NCBI RefSeq assembly: GCF_028768465.1
Contig: NZ_CP118225.1
Coordinates: 4,197,001-4,261,000 of the forward strand
Reading direction: 5' to 3'
Length of the DNA: 64,000 nucleotides
Source of the DNA: Rhodopirellula sp. P2
GTDB taxonomy: Bacteria > Planctomycetota > Planctomycetia > Pirellulales > Pirellulaceae
Shown here in pieces: positions 12,908 to 22,872 of this stretch (the first letter of the stretch is position 1; each line of letters starts with the position of its first letter). Both the position numbers and the translations under genes were made by a program. The notes beneath the pieces were generated by a model that did not search any database, was not told the origin of the DNA, and was given only the letters and a program-made list of their open reading frames with translations.

Positions 12908-14140
12908 TTAGGACGCTGACGGGACGTCCGGCCGAGACGGTTTCGCCTGGCCCTCGCCCGAGACCATCAGTTGCCAGCGTGTCACGACGGGACCGACTAA
13001 CTCAAAGACGAATGTCGTTCCGACAATCGTGGTCAGCACTTTTTCGCCCAACTCGGGATAACGCTGGGCCACCATCAACGCCAATCCCAGGGCCACGCCA
13101 GCTTGCGGTAGCAGGCAGAAACCGATGTGTCGGCGGACGACGGGAGGTGCACCCGCGGCTTTGGCCCCGAGGTAGGCGCCAATGAATTTGCCGATCACCC
13201 GAGCGACGATGTATCCCAAGCCGATCCATCCCACATGGACCAGTTGATCGAGCTGGAACTGGAACCCAGCCAGGACAAAGAACACAATCAGAAAGGGTTG
13301 TTCCACTTCTTTGATCGCGTGGAACGGACGGTGGTGATGATGAGCGACGTTGGACACGGTCGCGCCCATCGCCATGCAAGCCATCACGTAAGAAAGCTCA
13401 AAGTAAAGGGCCAATCCGCTGCACAGCAGCACAAACCCGAGCGTTTCCACGATGGTCAGCACACCTGATTTGATTCGCCCCGTCAGCATCGCCATGGGCA
13501 GACCAACGGCGATGCCCAGAAGCAAGCCTCCCACGATTTCCCAGAGCCCATGTCCGAGGACGACCCAGGAAGCGACGCTGGCCGAGGTTTCGGGCGTGAC
13601 CATGGAACTGGCGATCACCGTCAACAGGCTGAACAGCATCACGCCCCACGCGTCGTCGATCGCCACGACTCCGAGCAGCGTGTCCGTGAGCGGACCTTTC
13701 GAGCCTGTCCCGCTGGCAACATCCATCGTCGCGGCCGGGTCGGTCGCGGGGGCCACACTGGCAAGGAGCAACGCCAACGGAATGGGAACGCCGAATGCCC
13801 AGAGCAGCAAGAACACACACGCCGCCGAACCAGCGACTTCCGCCAGTGAAACGAAGGCGACCGGTTTGCCCGTGGTCCGTAAACGCTTTCCAAGAAATCG
13901 TTCGCCCAGGTGAAAGCCGATGATGCTGAGCGCGAGCAACGTCGCAAATGAAAACCACTGAGTGATCTCATCGGGCACCAAGTGCCACCCCGACGGTCCT
14001 GCCAAAAAACCCAGCAACAACAGCAACGTGACTCTCGGAACGTGCATCCGGCGTCCCAGCACATCGGCCGCAAAACCGGCCAGCAGGAAGCCGCCCAGAA
14101 TCATCAAAGAAACCGCATCGGCAACGTCGTTCAAAGTCAC
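12908..14140 (-). CDS. Cation:proton antiporter (CPA2 type)
   Basis: Multi-pass membrane antiporter of about 410 aa with roughly 12 hydrophobic segments. The unwound-helix motifs of CPA2 exchangers are visible: ASVAPATDPAATMDV and, further on, GVVAIDDAWGVMLFS, whose adjacent aspartates would carry the ion-binding acidic residues. The open frame extends to 14206, but the membrane protein proper begins at VTLNDVADAVSLM. GTG 14140 is the nominal start, and TTG 14134 has better spacing from AGGAG on the minus strand, so the true start could be six bases downstream. It converges on the N-ATPase operon, and the two together would make a natural sodium/proton circuit; the ion is inferred, and potassium is also possible. 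Confidence 0.85.
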   Translation of the reverse strand: MTLNDVADAVSLMILGGFLLAGFAADVLGRRMHVPRVTLLLLLGFLAGPSGWHLVPDEITQWFSFATLLALSIIGFHLGERFLGKRLRTTGKPVAFVSLAEVAGSAACVFLLLWAFGVPIPLALLLASVAPATDPAATMDVASGTGSKGPLTDTLLGVVAIDDAWGVMLFSLLTVIASSMVTPETSASVASWVVLGHGLWEIVGGLLLGIAVGLPMAMLTGRIKSGVLTIVETLGFVLLCSGLALYFELSYVMACMAMGATVSNVAHHHHRPFHAIKEVEQPFLIVFFVLAGFQFQLDQLVHVGWIGLGYIVARVIGKFIGAYLGAKAAGAPPVVRRHIGFCLLPQAGVALGLALMVAQRYPELGEKVLTTIVGTTFVFELVGPVVTRWQLMVSGEGQAKPSRPDVPSAS

Positions 14141-14450
14141 TCTCCTGAATCGATGAATCTGCAACGAATCTGTCGGTTGCCAGCATGTGGCAACGTTGGA
14201 ACGCAAATGTTGGGCCGGGCGAGTCTTGCCGAGTTGCTCGTTTCACTGCCGCCCGCTGGTGTCCCATCCGGATGTGCAGGTGGGCACGATTCCGAGCAAA
14301 TGGGCTCAGTGACCGCACCGTGGAAGGCGGGACTTGTTGGGCCGCCGGTCATCCTTGATGATTGGCCATCGTTGTTACCAGGTTGAGCGACTCGTTTGAT
14401 CCTGGCGAGACAACCCTTTTCTCCACCTCCGCTTCATTTGGCTGCTGCTC

Positions 14451-14960
14451 ATGACGTTTCCACGGACTTTCTCGCACATCGGAATCTCGGTCACGGACTT
14501 GGACCGAGCCGTGAAGTTTTACACCGAGACACTGGGGTGGTACGTCATCATGCCGCCGACTGAAATTGTCTCGGATGACTCGGCAATCGGGGTGATGTGC
14601 AACGATGTCTTTGGAGAGGGCTGGGGACGCTTTCGCATTGCGCACCTGGCAACCGGCGACCGAGTCGGCGTGGAATTGTTCGAATTCGACAACGCCGAGT
14701 TGCGTGAGAACAACTTTGAGTATTGGAAGTCGGGCGTGTTCCACTTCTGCGTGCAAGATCCCGATGTCGAAGGGCTCGCCCAAAAGATTGTCGAGAATGG
14801 TGGCAAACAACGAATGCCAGTTCGCGAATACTTCCCCGGTGAGAAGCCTTACCGAATGGTTTACTGCGAAGATCCGTTTGGGAACTTGATCGAAATCTAT
14901 TCGCACAGTTACGAGCTGACATACTCCGCAGGTGCCTACCAAGGCGATGCGAAAGAGTGA
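14451..14960 (+). CDS. VOC family (glyoxalase-like) protein
   Basis: Protein of 169 aa with the vicinal-oxygen-chelate fold. The first half-module begins FSHIGISVTDLDRAVKFYTETLGW, and the second ends with the typical YCEDPFGNLIEIYSHSYE. Metal ligands are likely His6 and the glutamate in GVELFEF, with His in VFHFCVQDPD and the glutamate in LIEIYSH forming the other pair, which would suit a metal-dependent lyase or dioxygenase. The substrate is unknown; glyoxalase I, fosfomycin-resistance and dioxygenase members share this pattern. It stands alone, divergent from the antiporter. Confidence 0.85.
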   Translation: MTFPRTFSHIGISVTDLDRAVKFYTETLGWYVIMPPTEIVSDDSAIGVMCNDVFGEGWGRFRIAHLATGDRVGVELFEFDNAELRENNFEYWKSGVFHFCVQDPDVEGLAQKIVENGGKQRMPVREYFPGEKPYRMVYCEDPFGNLIEIYSHSYELTYSAGAYQGDAKE

Positions 14961-15299
14961 TTGACTGTCTCACCCTCGTAAAAGAATGTGGCGATTCCTG
15001 TGAGTTGTCGAGAAAGGGGAGCTGAAGACGCCAAAACCGCTTGCCAACGCCGTTATCTTGGCCGGTGGATGGAGGTGGAAAATCACGCGTGACGGTTCGA
15101 TCCAGCGTGACTTAAGATCGAAACGTCGCCCCGCATGGCAATCGCATTGTCGCAGGGTGTCGCCGTGAGAAGTCACATTACTTGCTCTGGCAAGCAGCTC
15201 GAACATTCATCGGACGAAGCCTGAGTTGTTCCTGTAAAACGGAATCGCCCAGTCCCTCGCGGTTGAGAGTTGAAGCTGATGCGGAGCGGATGTTTTTGA

Positions 15300-18200
15300 A
15301 TGGATGGTCCGTTGGTCCAGTCGCTCCGTTTGCCAGGTCCCGCATTTCTGGTCCAGCCGTTTCAGATTGGCTGGAATTGCTTTCTGTGTGGGGTGCTGTT
15401 GTTCGCTGGTTGTGCACCGTCCGTGTCGAAGAAGACTTCGATGGAGGATGCGTCTGACAACGATTCTTCCGGCCAAAGGACGCCGGTGGTGGAGGAGGGC
15501 GATACGAGCGGACCGTTGAGCGTTGCAACCGAAGCTTTTGAGCATGGAGATTGCGATCGCGCTGCCGAGTTACTGACCCCGTTGATGATCGAGCATCCGG
15601 AGGACCAGGAATTGTTGTTGTTGGCCGCGCGGGTCGAGGCAAAGCGTGGCAAGTGGGCCAAATCGCTGGCGATCGCAGAGAGCGTTGCGGAGAGCAACAC
15701 CAAGCTTCAGCGTCCCGCAATTGCCGTTTGCGTGAATGCTGCCTCAAAGCTGAATGATCCTCGTCGTTACGAGGAAATGTTGCGACGATGGGCGGAAGCC
15801 AACCCGAATCAGGTGGAACCGTACCATCGATTGTGGCGACTCTTCATGAAGCACGGGCGAACGTTCGAGGCGGCTCGCGTTGCTGATCGATTGGTCTTTC
15901 GAGGCCAAGCCAACCTGCAACAGCTTCAGTCGCTGGTCTTCCGGGGCCAATCGGTACCGCGTCTCGCAAAAGCTTCAGGTCGCAATGATCGGTTCCTCAC
16001 CGAAACAGACTTCCGACCGGGGCATGGGCGGGCAAGGCACTCCTTTTCGAACGGCGAATTCCAGAAGGCTCGTGCTGAATTGGAATCCGCTTTGGCGCCT
16101 GATTCAACAACCAGGCCTGTCAACATCGCGTCTGCGAAGGCGCTGCTCGGCCGGGTGCTTGTCGAACTTCAGGATGACGCCGCCTTTTTGGAATGGTACT
16201 CCACACGCGAACCCTCTTGGGAAATCTACGACGACTACTGGTTCGCGATCGGGAGCTACCATGTCGATCATGGCCAACATGAATCTGCCATGCATGCTCT
16301 CTTGGAAGCACTCCGCCGAAATTCGGCCGACTTGGTCACTTACCAGCGGATCCAGCGAACGCTCAAAGCACTCCAGCGAAACGAACAAAGCGATGCGTTT
16401 GAAGCGAAGGCGGCCATCATTCACGAGTCACGCCAACTCGTGAAGCAACTCGATCATCGAACACCAGATAGTCAGCTTCTGAAGGACATCGGCAATCATC
16501 TGCTCGATGTGGGCCGCCCACTGGAATCGCTCCGGTGGACGGAACTGAGTCTACCGGAAACAGCTGCGATTCCGTTGGCACAAATCAAGCAGCAACGTCG
16601 AAGACTTCAGGGCGTTTCTGGACTGCGGCAGATGATGTTGGAGGACGCGATGGTCAACCTTTCGCCTTCCCAATTCGAGTTGCAACCCATCGCCTCCGCC
16701 ACTCCCGCTCGTGAGGAGCGTTTCACTTGGTCGACAACTCCCAACTCGGATTTGCTGGTGAGCGTGGATGACGTCGCAACTGAACGGGGATTGAACTTCC
16801 AGTGGTATCAGGCCGAGCAGGCCGATTTGTCATCCATCGCATTGTACGAGTCGTTGGGAGGCGGCGTGGGAGTGATCGACTACGACGCGGATGGACGACC
16901 CGACCTGTACTTTGCGCAGGGAGCCGGTGACCCGCCAAAGCTGCACGGCACTCGTTCGAATCAACTTTTTCGCAACCTTGGAGAACGTTTTGTTTCGGTT
17001 CAGCAACAAAGCGGCAGTGAAGGCCGTGGCTACTCGCAGGGAATCTGCGTGGGCGATGTCAATCAAGATGGGTGGCCAGATTTGCTGATCGCGAACATCG
17101 GTTCGAATCGGCTGCTTCTCAACAACGGTGACGGGACGTTTCAAGACGGGACGAATCGGATGCACGGGCAGGGCAATCGTTTCACCTCATCCATGGCGAT
17201 CGCTGACCTCAATGGGGATGCTGTGCCGGATTTGTACGAGGTCAACTACATCGATTTGAAGGATGCGTTTGATCCACCCGAGTACGATTCGCAGGGGCGA
17301 GAGTTGCTTCAGGGACCGCTCACTCATCCGCCCACAGCCGATCACTGGTATCGCAGCGACGGACAAGGCCATTGCTTCGGCCGTGAAATACCAGCATCCG
17401 TTGCTAAGCCTGGGACTGGGTTAGGCATTGTGGTCACTGAAATGGATGGTCAGGAAGGGAACGAGATTTTCGTTGGCAATGACGCGCGTCCCAACCACTT
17501 CATCGCAACCCGAAATCATCCCTGGAAAGACACCGCTAGCATTCAGGGTGTCGCCAGTGGCAGGTTTGGTCTCTCGAACGCTTGCATGGGAATTGCGACC
17601 GGAGACTTCAATCGGGACGGGCGTTTTGACATGCATGTCAGCAACTTCTTTGGTGAATACGACAATCTGTTTTTGCAAACCGAAGCCGGAACCTTTCGCG
17701 ATGTCGCACCGAGCTATCAATTGCCGGCACTCAGTTCGTCCAATGTCGGTTTCGGATCCAAATGCCTGGACGTCGATCGAGACGGTTGGCTGGATCTGAT
17801 GACCACGAACGGACACATCTTCGATCAGAGCCACTTGGGTGAGCCCTTTCGCCAACCGCCGCTGCTGATGCACAACCGAATGGATCGTTTTGAAGCGGTG
17901 AAGGTCTCTGATCCTTCCAGCTACCTGGCGGGTTCGTACCTTGGCCGTGGTTTGGCAAAGTTGGATTGGAATCAAGACGGGCAAATGGATTTGGTTGTCA
18001 CGCACCTCGATCGACCGGCTGCGTTGTTGGAGGTTCGCACTGGAACGATGGGGCACGTGTTGCAGTTGGAGATGGTCGGCGTGCAGAGTGAGCGCGACGC
18101 GATTGGAGTTCGTGTCACAATCCAAGCGAAACGCGGAATTCAGGTCGACTGGGTGACTGCGGGCGACGGGTTTCTGTGCACCGATGAACCTGTCCTGGAA

Positions 18201-18338
18201 TTCGGACTGGCCGACTGTGATGTCGTGGACGAGATCCAGGTGACGTGGCCCAGCGGAACGGTTCAGACGTTCGAAGACGTATCCGCTGATCATCGGTACT
18301 TGGTCGTTGAAAACGAGTCGCGATTGTTCACGCGGTAG
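15300..18338 (+). CDS. TPR / VCBS-repeat / ASPIC-UnbV lipoprotein
   Basis: Large exported protein of 1012 aa. A lipoprotein signal with lipobox LLFAGC lies near residue 38, after an unusually long N-terminal extension; a later start is possible. Residues about 75-440 are helical and TPR-like, followed by VCBS/FG-GAP repeats (VIDYDADGRPDLYFAQG, VGDVNQDGWPDLLIAN, IADLNGDAVPDLYEVN, and more), whose Asp/Asn-rich loops bind calcium, and a C-terminal ASPIC/UnbV domain (GVRVTIQAKRG to TWPSGTVQTFEDV). Such proteins are abundant in planctomycetes and are thought to be surface or periplasmic adhesion or scaffold proteins; no enzymatic role is assigned. About 340 bases before the gene contain no other clear feature. 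Confidence 0.85.
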   Translation: MDGPLVQSLRLPGPAFLVQPFQIGWNCFLCGVLLFAGCAPSVSKKTSMEDASDNDSSGQRTPVVEEGDTSGPLSVATEAFEHGDCDRAAELLTPLMIEHPEDQELLLLAARVEAKRGKWAKSLAIAESVAESNTKLQRPAIAVCVNAASKLNDPRRYEEMLRRWAEANPNQVEPYHRLWRLFMKHGRTFEAARVADRLVFRGQANLQQLQSLVFRGQSVPRLAKASGRNDRFLTETDFRPGHGRARHSFSNGEFQKARAELESALAPDSTTRPVNIASAKALLGRVLVELQDDAAFLEWYSTREPSWEIYDDYWFAIGSYHVDHGQHESAMHALLEALRRNSADLVTYQRIQRTLKALQRNEQSDAFEAKAAIIHESRQLVKQLDHRTPDSQLLKDIGNHLLDVGRPLESLRWTELSLPETAAIPLAQIKQQRRRLQGVSGLRQMMLEDAMVNLSPSQFELQPIASATPAREERFTWSTTPNSDLLVSVDDVATERGLNFQWYQAEQADLSSIALYESLGGGVGVIDYDADGRPDLYFAQGAGDPPKLHGTRSNQLFRNLGERFVSVQQQSGSEGRGYSQGICVGDVNQDGWPDLLIANIGSNRLLLNNGDGTFQDGTNRMHGQGNRFTSSMAIADLNGDAVPDLYEVNYIDLKDAFDPPEYDSQGRELLQGPLTHPPTADHWYRSDGQGHCFGREIPASVAKPGTGLGIVVTEMDGQEGNEIFVGNDARPNHFIATRNHPWKDTASIQGVASGRFGLSNACMGIATGDFNRDGRFDMHVSNFFGEYDNLFLQTEAGTFRDVAPSYQLPALSSSNVGFGSKCLDVDRDGWLDLMTTNGHIFDQSHLGEPFRQPPLLMHNRMDRFEAVKVSDPSSYLAGSYLGRGLAKLDWNQDGQMDLVVTHLDRPAALLEVRTGTMGHVLQLEMVGVQSERDAIGVRVTIQAKRGIQVDWVTAGDGFLCTDEPVLEFGLADCDVVDEIQVTWPSGTVQTFEDVSADHRYLVVENESRLFTR

Positions 18339-18480
18339 TCGTTGTGCGTCGCCATTTTGGGGCCGTCACATTGTCAGGCATGCTGCTCACGCGGATGTGA
18401 AATCAGTCCATCCCGTGCAAGCGGCACAGCACGTGCAAAGTACAGGGGTATCACTTCAACCTGCTTCAAGGAGCACACCC

Positions 18481-18894
18481 ATGTCCAAGTCAGACGTAAT
18501 CAACAAAGATGAAGCCATGCACCATGACCACCGTCAATGGGAAAGCGATGTCGCCATGTGGCGGGATGACATCGATATCTGGCAACAAGGGCACCAGAAC
18601 GCATTGAAAGAGCTCAACCGAATCGCCGAACGGCTGACCGAACACACGGCGGCATTGGACGCTCATGTGGATCAGATCGATTCGCACGAAGCCACAGCAT
18701 TGCAGCACGAACACGTCGTGGCCGCTGATTTCCGCAATGAAACGGAACCCACGGCGCACTCCACGGCAGAGCACGTGAAAGAAGCCACGCGTCATCAGCA
18801 TCTGCGGGACGCCCATGAACGCTTGAAAAAGCATCACCACACCGTGATGGCCCACATCGCGATGCTCAAAGCCACTCTCGACGCGGCCGTTTGA
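18481..18894 (+). CDS. Small His/Glu-rich helical protein, unknown function
   Basis: 138-aa protein starting at ATG 18481 with Shine-Dalgarno AAGGAG nine bases upstream. It is almost entirely alpha-helical by composition, with heptad-like spacing over residues about 40-130 (LKELNRIAERLTEHTAALDAH; VKEATRHQHLRDAHERLKKHH), and unusually rich in His (more than 20). No signal peptide or membrane segment. It lies 43 nt before the UbiB-like kinase and may be cotranscribed with it and gpmA. I do not recognise a family; a coiled-coil metal-binding or stress protein is conceivable but unproven. Confidence 0.75.
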   Translation: MSKSDVINKDEAMHHDHRQWESDVAMWRDDIDIWQQGHQNALKELNRIAERLTEHTAALDAHVDQIDSHEATALQHEHVVAADFRNETEPTAHSTAEHVKEATRHQHLRDAHERLKKHHHTVMAHIAMLKATLDAAV

Positions 18895-18936
18895 AACGTC
18901 GCGTTGGTGAGTCGCATGAAAGAAAGAATTTGACCG

Positions 18937-20604
18937 ATGGAACTGATCGAAGTCCCGCAACTGATCCGCAACGCCGAACGTTTTCGCGAGGTCGTCACGA
19001 TCCTCGCCCGGCACGGGTTGGCTGATTGGATTTCCGGTGTTCCGTCGGTCTGGCGGGAGCGACTGCGAGTGGGACGCGATGACGAATCGCTCACCACCGC
19101 AGAACGCATTCGCGTCGCGATGACGGATTTGGGAACCACGTTCATCAAGCTTGGACAGGTTCTCAGCACTCGTGAGGATCTGGTCGGCACCGAACTGGCG
19201 TGCGAGTTGGCACAACTGCGAGCCAATACGCCCAGCGACCCGCCCGAGGCGGTCATTGCGATGATCGAATCCGAGTTGGGAGCGGGCATCGACGAACTGT
19301 TTTCCTGGTTCGATCCGGTTGCCCTGGCCTCCGCTTCGATCGGACAGGTTCATCGTGCGACCACACCGGAAGGATTGGACGTCGTCGTCAAGGTCCAGCA
19401 CCCCGGGATCGAACGGCGGATCGTCAATGATTTGCAGATCATGCAAAAACTGGCCGAAATCGCCGAGCAGCAATCCAACCGGCTTCGGCAGTATCGGCCC
19501 GTGGAAACCATTCGTGAGTTCCAACGATCGCTGATTCGCGAATTGGATTTTCATCGCGAACTGCAAAATATGAATCGGTTTCGCAAGAACTTCGTCGACG
19601 AACCAAACGTTCATTTCGCGACGCCGTATCCCAAGCTGAGTTCGCGGCGCGTCTTGACGATGGAACGCCTGGTTGGCGTCAGTGTTTCGGACAAGGAAGC
19701 CCTGGAGTCATCGGGAGCCGACTTGACGGCGATTGCTTTGCGTGGCGCAACCGTGTTTCTGGACATGATTTTTCGGGACGGCTTTTACCACGCCGATCCA
19801 CATCCGGGGAACCTGATGATTCTTCCGGGGGTGCCCCAGCCGGATCAGGAAACGTCTATGCCCCGAGTTGGGATTCTCGACTGTGGAATGGTCGGTCGCA
19901 TCGACAGCGGTCTTCGCGACGATTTGGAAGCCGCCTTGATCGCGTCCGTCACAAGCGACGCTGCCAGCATCACTGAGATCGTCGTGCGACTTGGCGAGGT
20001 GCCACTGGATTTTGATGAACCCGCCTTGGTGTGTGAAATTCAAGACTTGTTGGATGACTACGCCGATCAAAGTCTTCGCGACTTCGACGTCACCGCTTGT
20101 TTGCGAGATGTCATCCGAATCATTCGCGAGCATCGAATCTACTTGCCCGCCAAGGTCGCGATGTTGTTGAAAGTCTTGGGCATGCTTGAAGGCACCGCTC
20201 ATCAACTCAATCCCGATTTCAGCCTGGCGGAATTGTTGCAACCTTACGGGGAACAGGCGATGCGTCGACGGTTGTCACCGCGACGTGTTTACGAACGCAT
20301 GAAATCCCGAGTGGGTGAATGGGACCACTTGTTGAGCATTCTGCCGAAAGATCTCGCGGATGTGCTCCACAGTTTGAAGCAGGGCAACTTTGACGTCCAT
20401 CTGCAGCATCGTCGCTTGGAACCTGTCGTCAATCGCTTGGTGATGGGAATCTTGACGGCGGCGTTGTTTGTCGGTTCCGCGTCGCTGTGGAGCAGTGGCG
20501 TGTCGCCTCAGTTGTTCGGTGTTTCAGTCCCCGGATTTTTGGGGTGTCTGTTGGCGCTGTTCATGGGGCTTCGACTGACCTGGCAAATTTCACGAGTGAG
20601 ATGA
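18937..20604 (+). CDS. ABC1/AarF/UbiB atypical kinase-like membrane protein
   Basis: 555-aa UbiB-family protein. Hallmarks are the KxGQ motif in [15 protein letters not shown], the Ala-rich loop [11 protein letters not shown], the catalytic lysine in [21 protein letters not shown], and the DxG-like DCGMVGRID. Two C-terminal membrane helices follow (about residues 500-550). Family members support ubiquinone or other isoprenoid-lipid metabolism and have ATPase rather than classical protein-kinase activity; planctomycetes usually hold several. The gene ends 7 nt before gpmA, so the two are probably cotranscribed. The specific lipid substrate is not deducible. Confidence 0.9.
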   Translation: MELIEVPQLIRNAERFREVVTILARHGLADWISGVPSVWRERLRVGRDDESLTTAERIRVAMTDLGTTFIKLGQVLSTREDLVGTELACELAQLRANTPSDPPEAVIAMIESELGAGIDELFSWFDPVALASASIGQVHRATTPEGLDVVVKVQHPGIERRIVNDLQIMQKLAEIAEQQSNRLRQYRPVETIREFQRSLIRELDFHRELQNMNRFRKNFVDEPNVHFATPYPKLSSRRVLTMERLVGVSVSDKEALESSGADLTAIALRGATVFLDMIFRDGFYHADPHPGNLMILPGVPQPDQETSMPRVGILDCGMVGRIDSGLRDDLEAALIASVTSDAASITEIVVRLGEVPLDFDEPALVCEIQDLLDDYADQSLRDFDVTACLRDVIRIIREHRIYLPAKVAMLLKVLGMLEGTAHQLNPDFSLAELLQPYGEQAMRRRLSPRRVYERMKSRVGEWDHLLSILPKDLADVLHSLKQGNFDVHLQHRRLEPVVNRLVMGILTAALFVGSASLWSSGVSPQLFGVSVPGFLGCLLALFMGLRLTWQISRVR

Positions 20605-20611
20605 GGACGTC

Positions 20612-21292
20612 ATGGGAAAACTCATTCTGCTACGTCATGGTCAAAGCGTCTGGAACCGTCAAAACCGGTTCACGGGATGGACCGATGTTGGCTTGACGGA
20701 CCAAGGGCACCAAGAAGCTCATGAGGCCGGCCGGACACTCCTCCACGATGGTGTGGAAATCGACATCGCGTTCACGTCCGTGTTGAAACGTGCCATCAAA
20801 ACATTGTGGTTGGTTCTTGAAACCATGGACCAAATGTGGGTGCCGGTGGAACGGTCGTGGCGACTGAACGAACGGCACTACGGTGCCTTGCAGGGGCGGA
20901 ACAAGGCTGAGACAGCGAAACAGTTGGGGGAGGATCAAGTGTTGAAGTGGAGACGCAGTTTCGACGTCCGCCCACCACTTCTGGATATCACGGATGATCG
21001 CTACCCAGGTTTCGATCGTCGCTATGCTTTGCTGTCCGAATCCGAATTGCCACGAGGGGAGAGTTTGCAGGACACGATCGCGCGTTGTCTGCCTTACTGG
21101 GAAGCGACGATCTCGCCCGCCTTGATGATCGGAAAGACAGTGTTGGTCGTCGCTCACGGCAACACCATCCGGGCGCTTCGAAAGCATCTCGACGAGATCT
21201 CAGACGCGGACATCGTGGGGATGGAAATTCCAACCGGCAGTCCGATCGTCTACGACGCAGAAACGATTCGCGAAAAGATTGCGAGGGTGTGA
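20612..21292 (+). CDS. gpmA: 2,3-bisphosphoglycerate-dependent phosphoglycerate mutase
   Basis: 226-aa glycolytic enzyme interconverting 3- and 2-phosphoglycerate through a phosphohistidine. It shows [20 protein letters not shown] (catalytic His in RHG), [26 protein letters not shown] with its catalytic Glu, and the second His in [15 protein letters not shown]. Length and motif order match GpmA. It follows the UbiB-like gene at 7 nt. AAGCGTC-type Shine-Dalgarno is not obvious, but translation could be coupled. The call is firm. Confidence 0.94.
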   Translation: MGKLILLRHGQSVWNRQNRFTGWTDVGLTDQGHQEAHEAGRTLLHDGVEIDIAFTSVLKRAIKTLWLVLETMDQMWVPVERSWRLNERHYGALQGRNKAETAKQLGEDQVLKWRRSFDVRPPLLDITDDRYPGFDRRYALLSESELPRGESLQDTIARCLPYWEATISPALMIGKTVLVVAHGNTIRALRKHLDEISDADIVGMEIPTGSPIVYDAETIREKIARV

Positions 21293-21363
21293 GCTGGACA
21301 CTTGATTGGCCGTCGGGTCACCTCGGAACTGAAACTTCGGTTCCAAGGCGGAATTGCATTGTC

Positions 21364-21843
21364 TCAACGTCGCAGAATCAAAACGGGACAATGCGCCGCT
21401 CGGACGACGTGTTCTGCGACCGATCCCAGCAGCAATCGCTTCACGCCGCTGCGACCGTGTGATGGCAACACGATCAAATCGATCTTGTGATCGGCAGCAA
21501 ACCGCGTGATGCCCTCCGTCGGGCTGTCAACGGCAGTGAAGAATTGAACGCCCCGGAACTCATCGCTGCCAAACGATTCTTTCATTTGGTTCATGGCCGT
21601 GACTTCGTGATCCGCATCGATTTGTGACGCGCCATCCCAATTGAACGTTCCGGCTGCCATTCCTCCGCCAAGTTCATACCCGCCGTTGTCGTCCAAGCCG
21701 TACAACTGGGCTGGGTCCACCACATGCAGCACCGACACATTTTCCTTCTTGCCTGCAATCTTGACGCCTGTCTGAACGGCTTCCTTCGACTGATCAGAGA
21801 AGTCGATCGGAACCAGAATCTTGCTGTTTTCAAAGTAATTCAT
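21364..21843 (-). CDS. Universal stress protein (UspA family)
   Basis: 159-aa UspA-fold protein. The N-terminal strand (MNYFENSKILVPIDFSD, with the Asp that contacts adenine) and the C-terminal ATP-binding motif G2xG9xG(S/T), seen as SHGRSGVKRLLLGSVAEHVV, are both present, so an ATP-binding USP is expected. The frame extends upstream to 21930, but ATG 21843 fits the family's start. It is convergent with gpmA. USPs respond to oxidative, starvation and energy stress; no partner is implied by context beyond the adjacent secreted DsrE gene. Confidence 0.9.
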   Translation of the reverse strand: MNYFENSKILVPIDFSDQSKEAVQTGVKIAGKKENVSVLHVVDPAQLYGLDDNGGYELGGGMAAGTFNWDGASQIDADHEVTAMNQMKESFGSDEFRGVQFFTAVDSPTEGITRFAADHKIDLIVLPSHGRSGVKRLLLGSVAEHVVRAAHCPVLILRR

Positions 21844-22108
21844 GCGGTGGCTTCTTGTTTGAGGCGAGGCTGGCATTCCAAGCCATGCCTGCTGGGAATG
21901 CAGGAGCCAGGATTGCAGCTTCAGTACCAATTCAGAAACCCATCATAACTTCACGGCTGTGTGTGCATCCGGCGCGCAGAACGTCCACGGACGCACACAT
22001 GCGTCGTCTCATCGCGGCTTGGCGACGCCACTTTGTTGGTGGCATGACGTTTGCCAATTCTTGCTGGCACCCTTTGGTCCCATCTCAATCCACTTCAGGA
22101 GTTCAGTC

Positions 22109-22582
22109 ATGTCGATGACAAAACAAATGTTCCGCATCGGTCTCGTTGCAGCCGCGCTCATCACCGCCACGGCGGGTCCGTCAGCCCAGGCCGAGGAAAA
22201 GGCAGCCGTGGACGGGAGTGGTCAAAAGGTCGTGGTGCATCTGTCTCACTTCACCGACGATCTGCACCGCTGCTTCATGGCGGTGAAGGTTGCCAACCTG
22301 ATGCAAGACTACGGCGCCGACGTGACGCTGTTTGTGGACCTTGAGGGAGTCCGCATTGCCGAACGCAAGCAGGAACTGAAATTCAATTGGGGACCCGACT
22401 CGCCATCGCTCGCAGAACTCTACGAGAAGTTTGCAGCTGGCGGCGGCAAAGTCCTGGTGTGCCCGCATTGTGCCAAGTCGGCGCACATCACTGACCCAGG
22501 GCTCAAACGCAATGCCGATATCGCAACGCTTCCAATGCTCGGCAAAATGCTGATCGAAGCCGACAAAGTCATGGACTACTGA
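22109..22582 (+). CDS. Secreted DsrE/DsrF-like family protein
   Basis: 158-aa protein beginning at ATG 22109 with Shine-Dalgarno CAGGAG. It has a Sec signal peptide (MFRIGLVAAALITATAGPSAQA, cleaved after about residue 27) and then a DsrE fold (KVVVHLSHFTDDLHRCFMAVKVANLMQDYGADVTLFVDLEGV). Cysteines at HRC and in VLVCPHCAKSAH form a CxxC pair. DsrE relatives handle sulfur or sulfane-sulfur transfer, but secreted versions with CxxC are less characterised and could be thiol-redox proteins. No operon partner is close. Confidence 0.8.
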   Translation: MSMTKQMFRIGLVAAALITATAGPSAQAEEKAAVDGSGQKVVVHLSHFTDDLHRCFMAVKVANLMQDYGADVTLFVDLEGVRIAERKQELKFNWGPDSPSLAELYEKFAAGGGKVLVCPHCAKSAHITDPGLKRNADIATLPMLGKMLIEADKVMDY

Positions 22583-22872
22583 GCCGCTGCTGGTCCGATG
22601 AGCTTGATCGATGCAATTCGTTGAATTGCAATTCGGCAGGGGGGATCGCTGTTAACGGTGGTCCATTCCCGTTGCATCGAGATGCGTTCCACCACGGACC
22701 TGAAGGTTTGGTCCCGGCTTGCATTTTGGGAGTCGCTGGGCAACGTTCTGGGGAAACGGCTTGCCAGAGCGATCTTTGAACGCTTGGAGGAGTGGCGAGC
22801 AGCGTTCCGCCATCTTGCCCAACCCGCTTCGGTCGCACGCAAAACGATGCGACACTCCCAAGTGACATTTGA

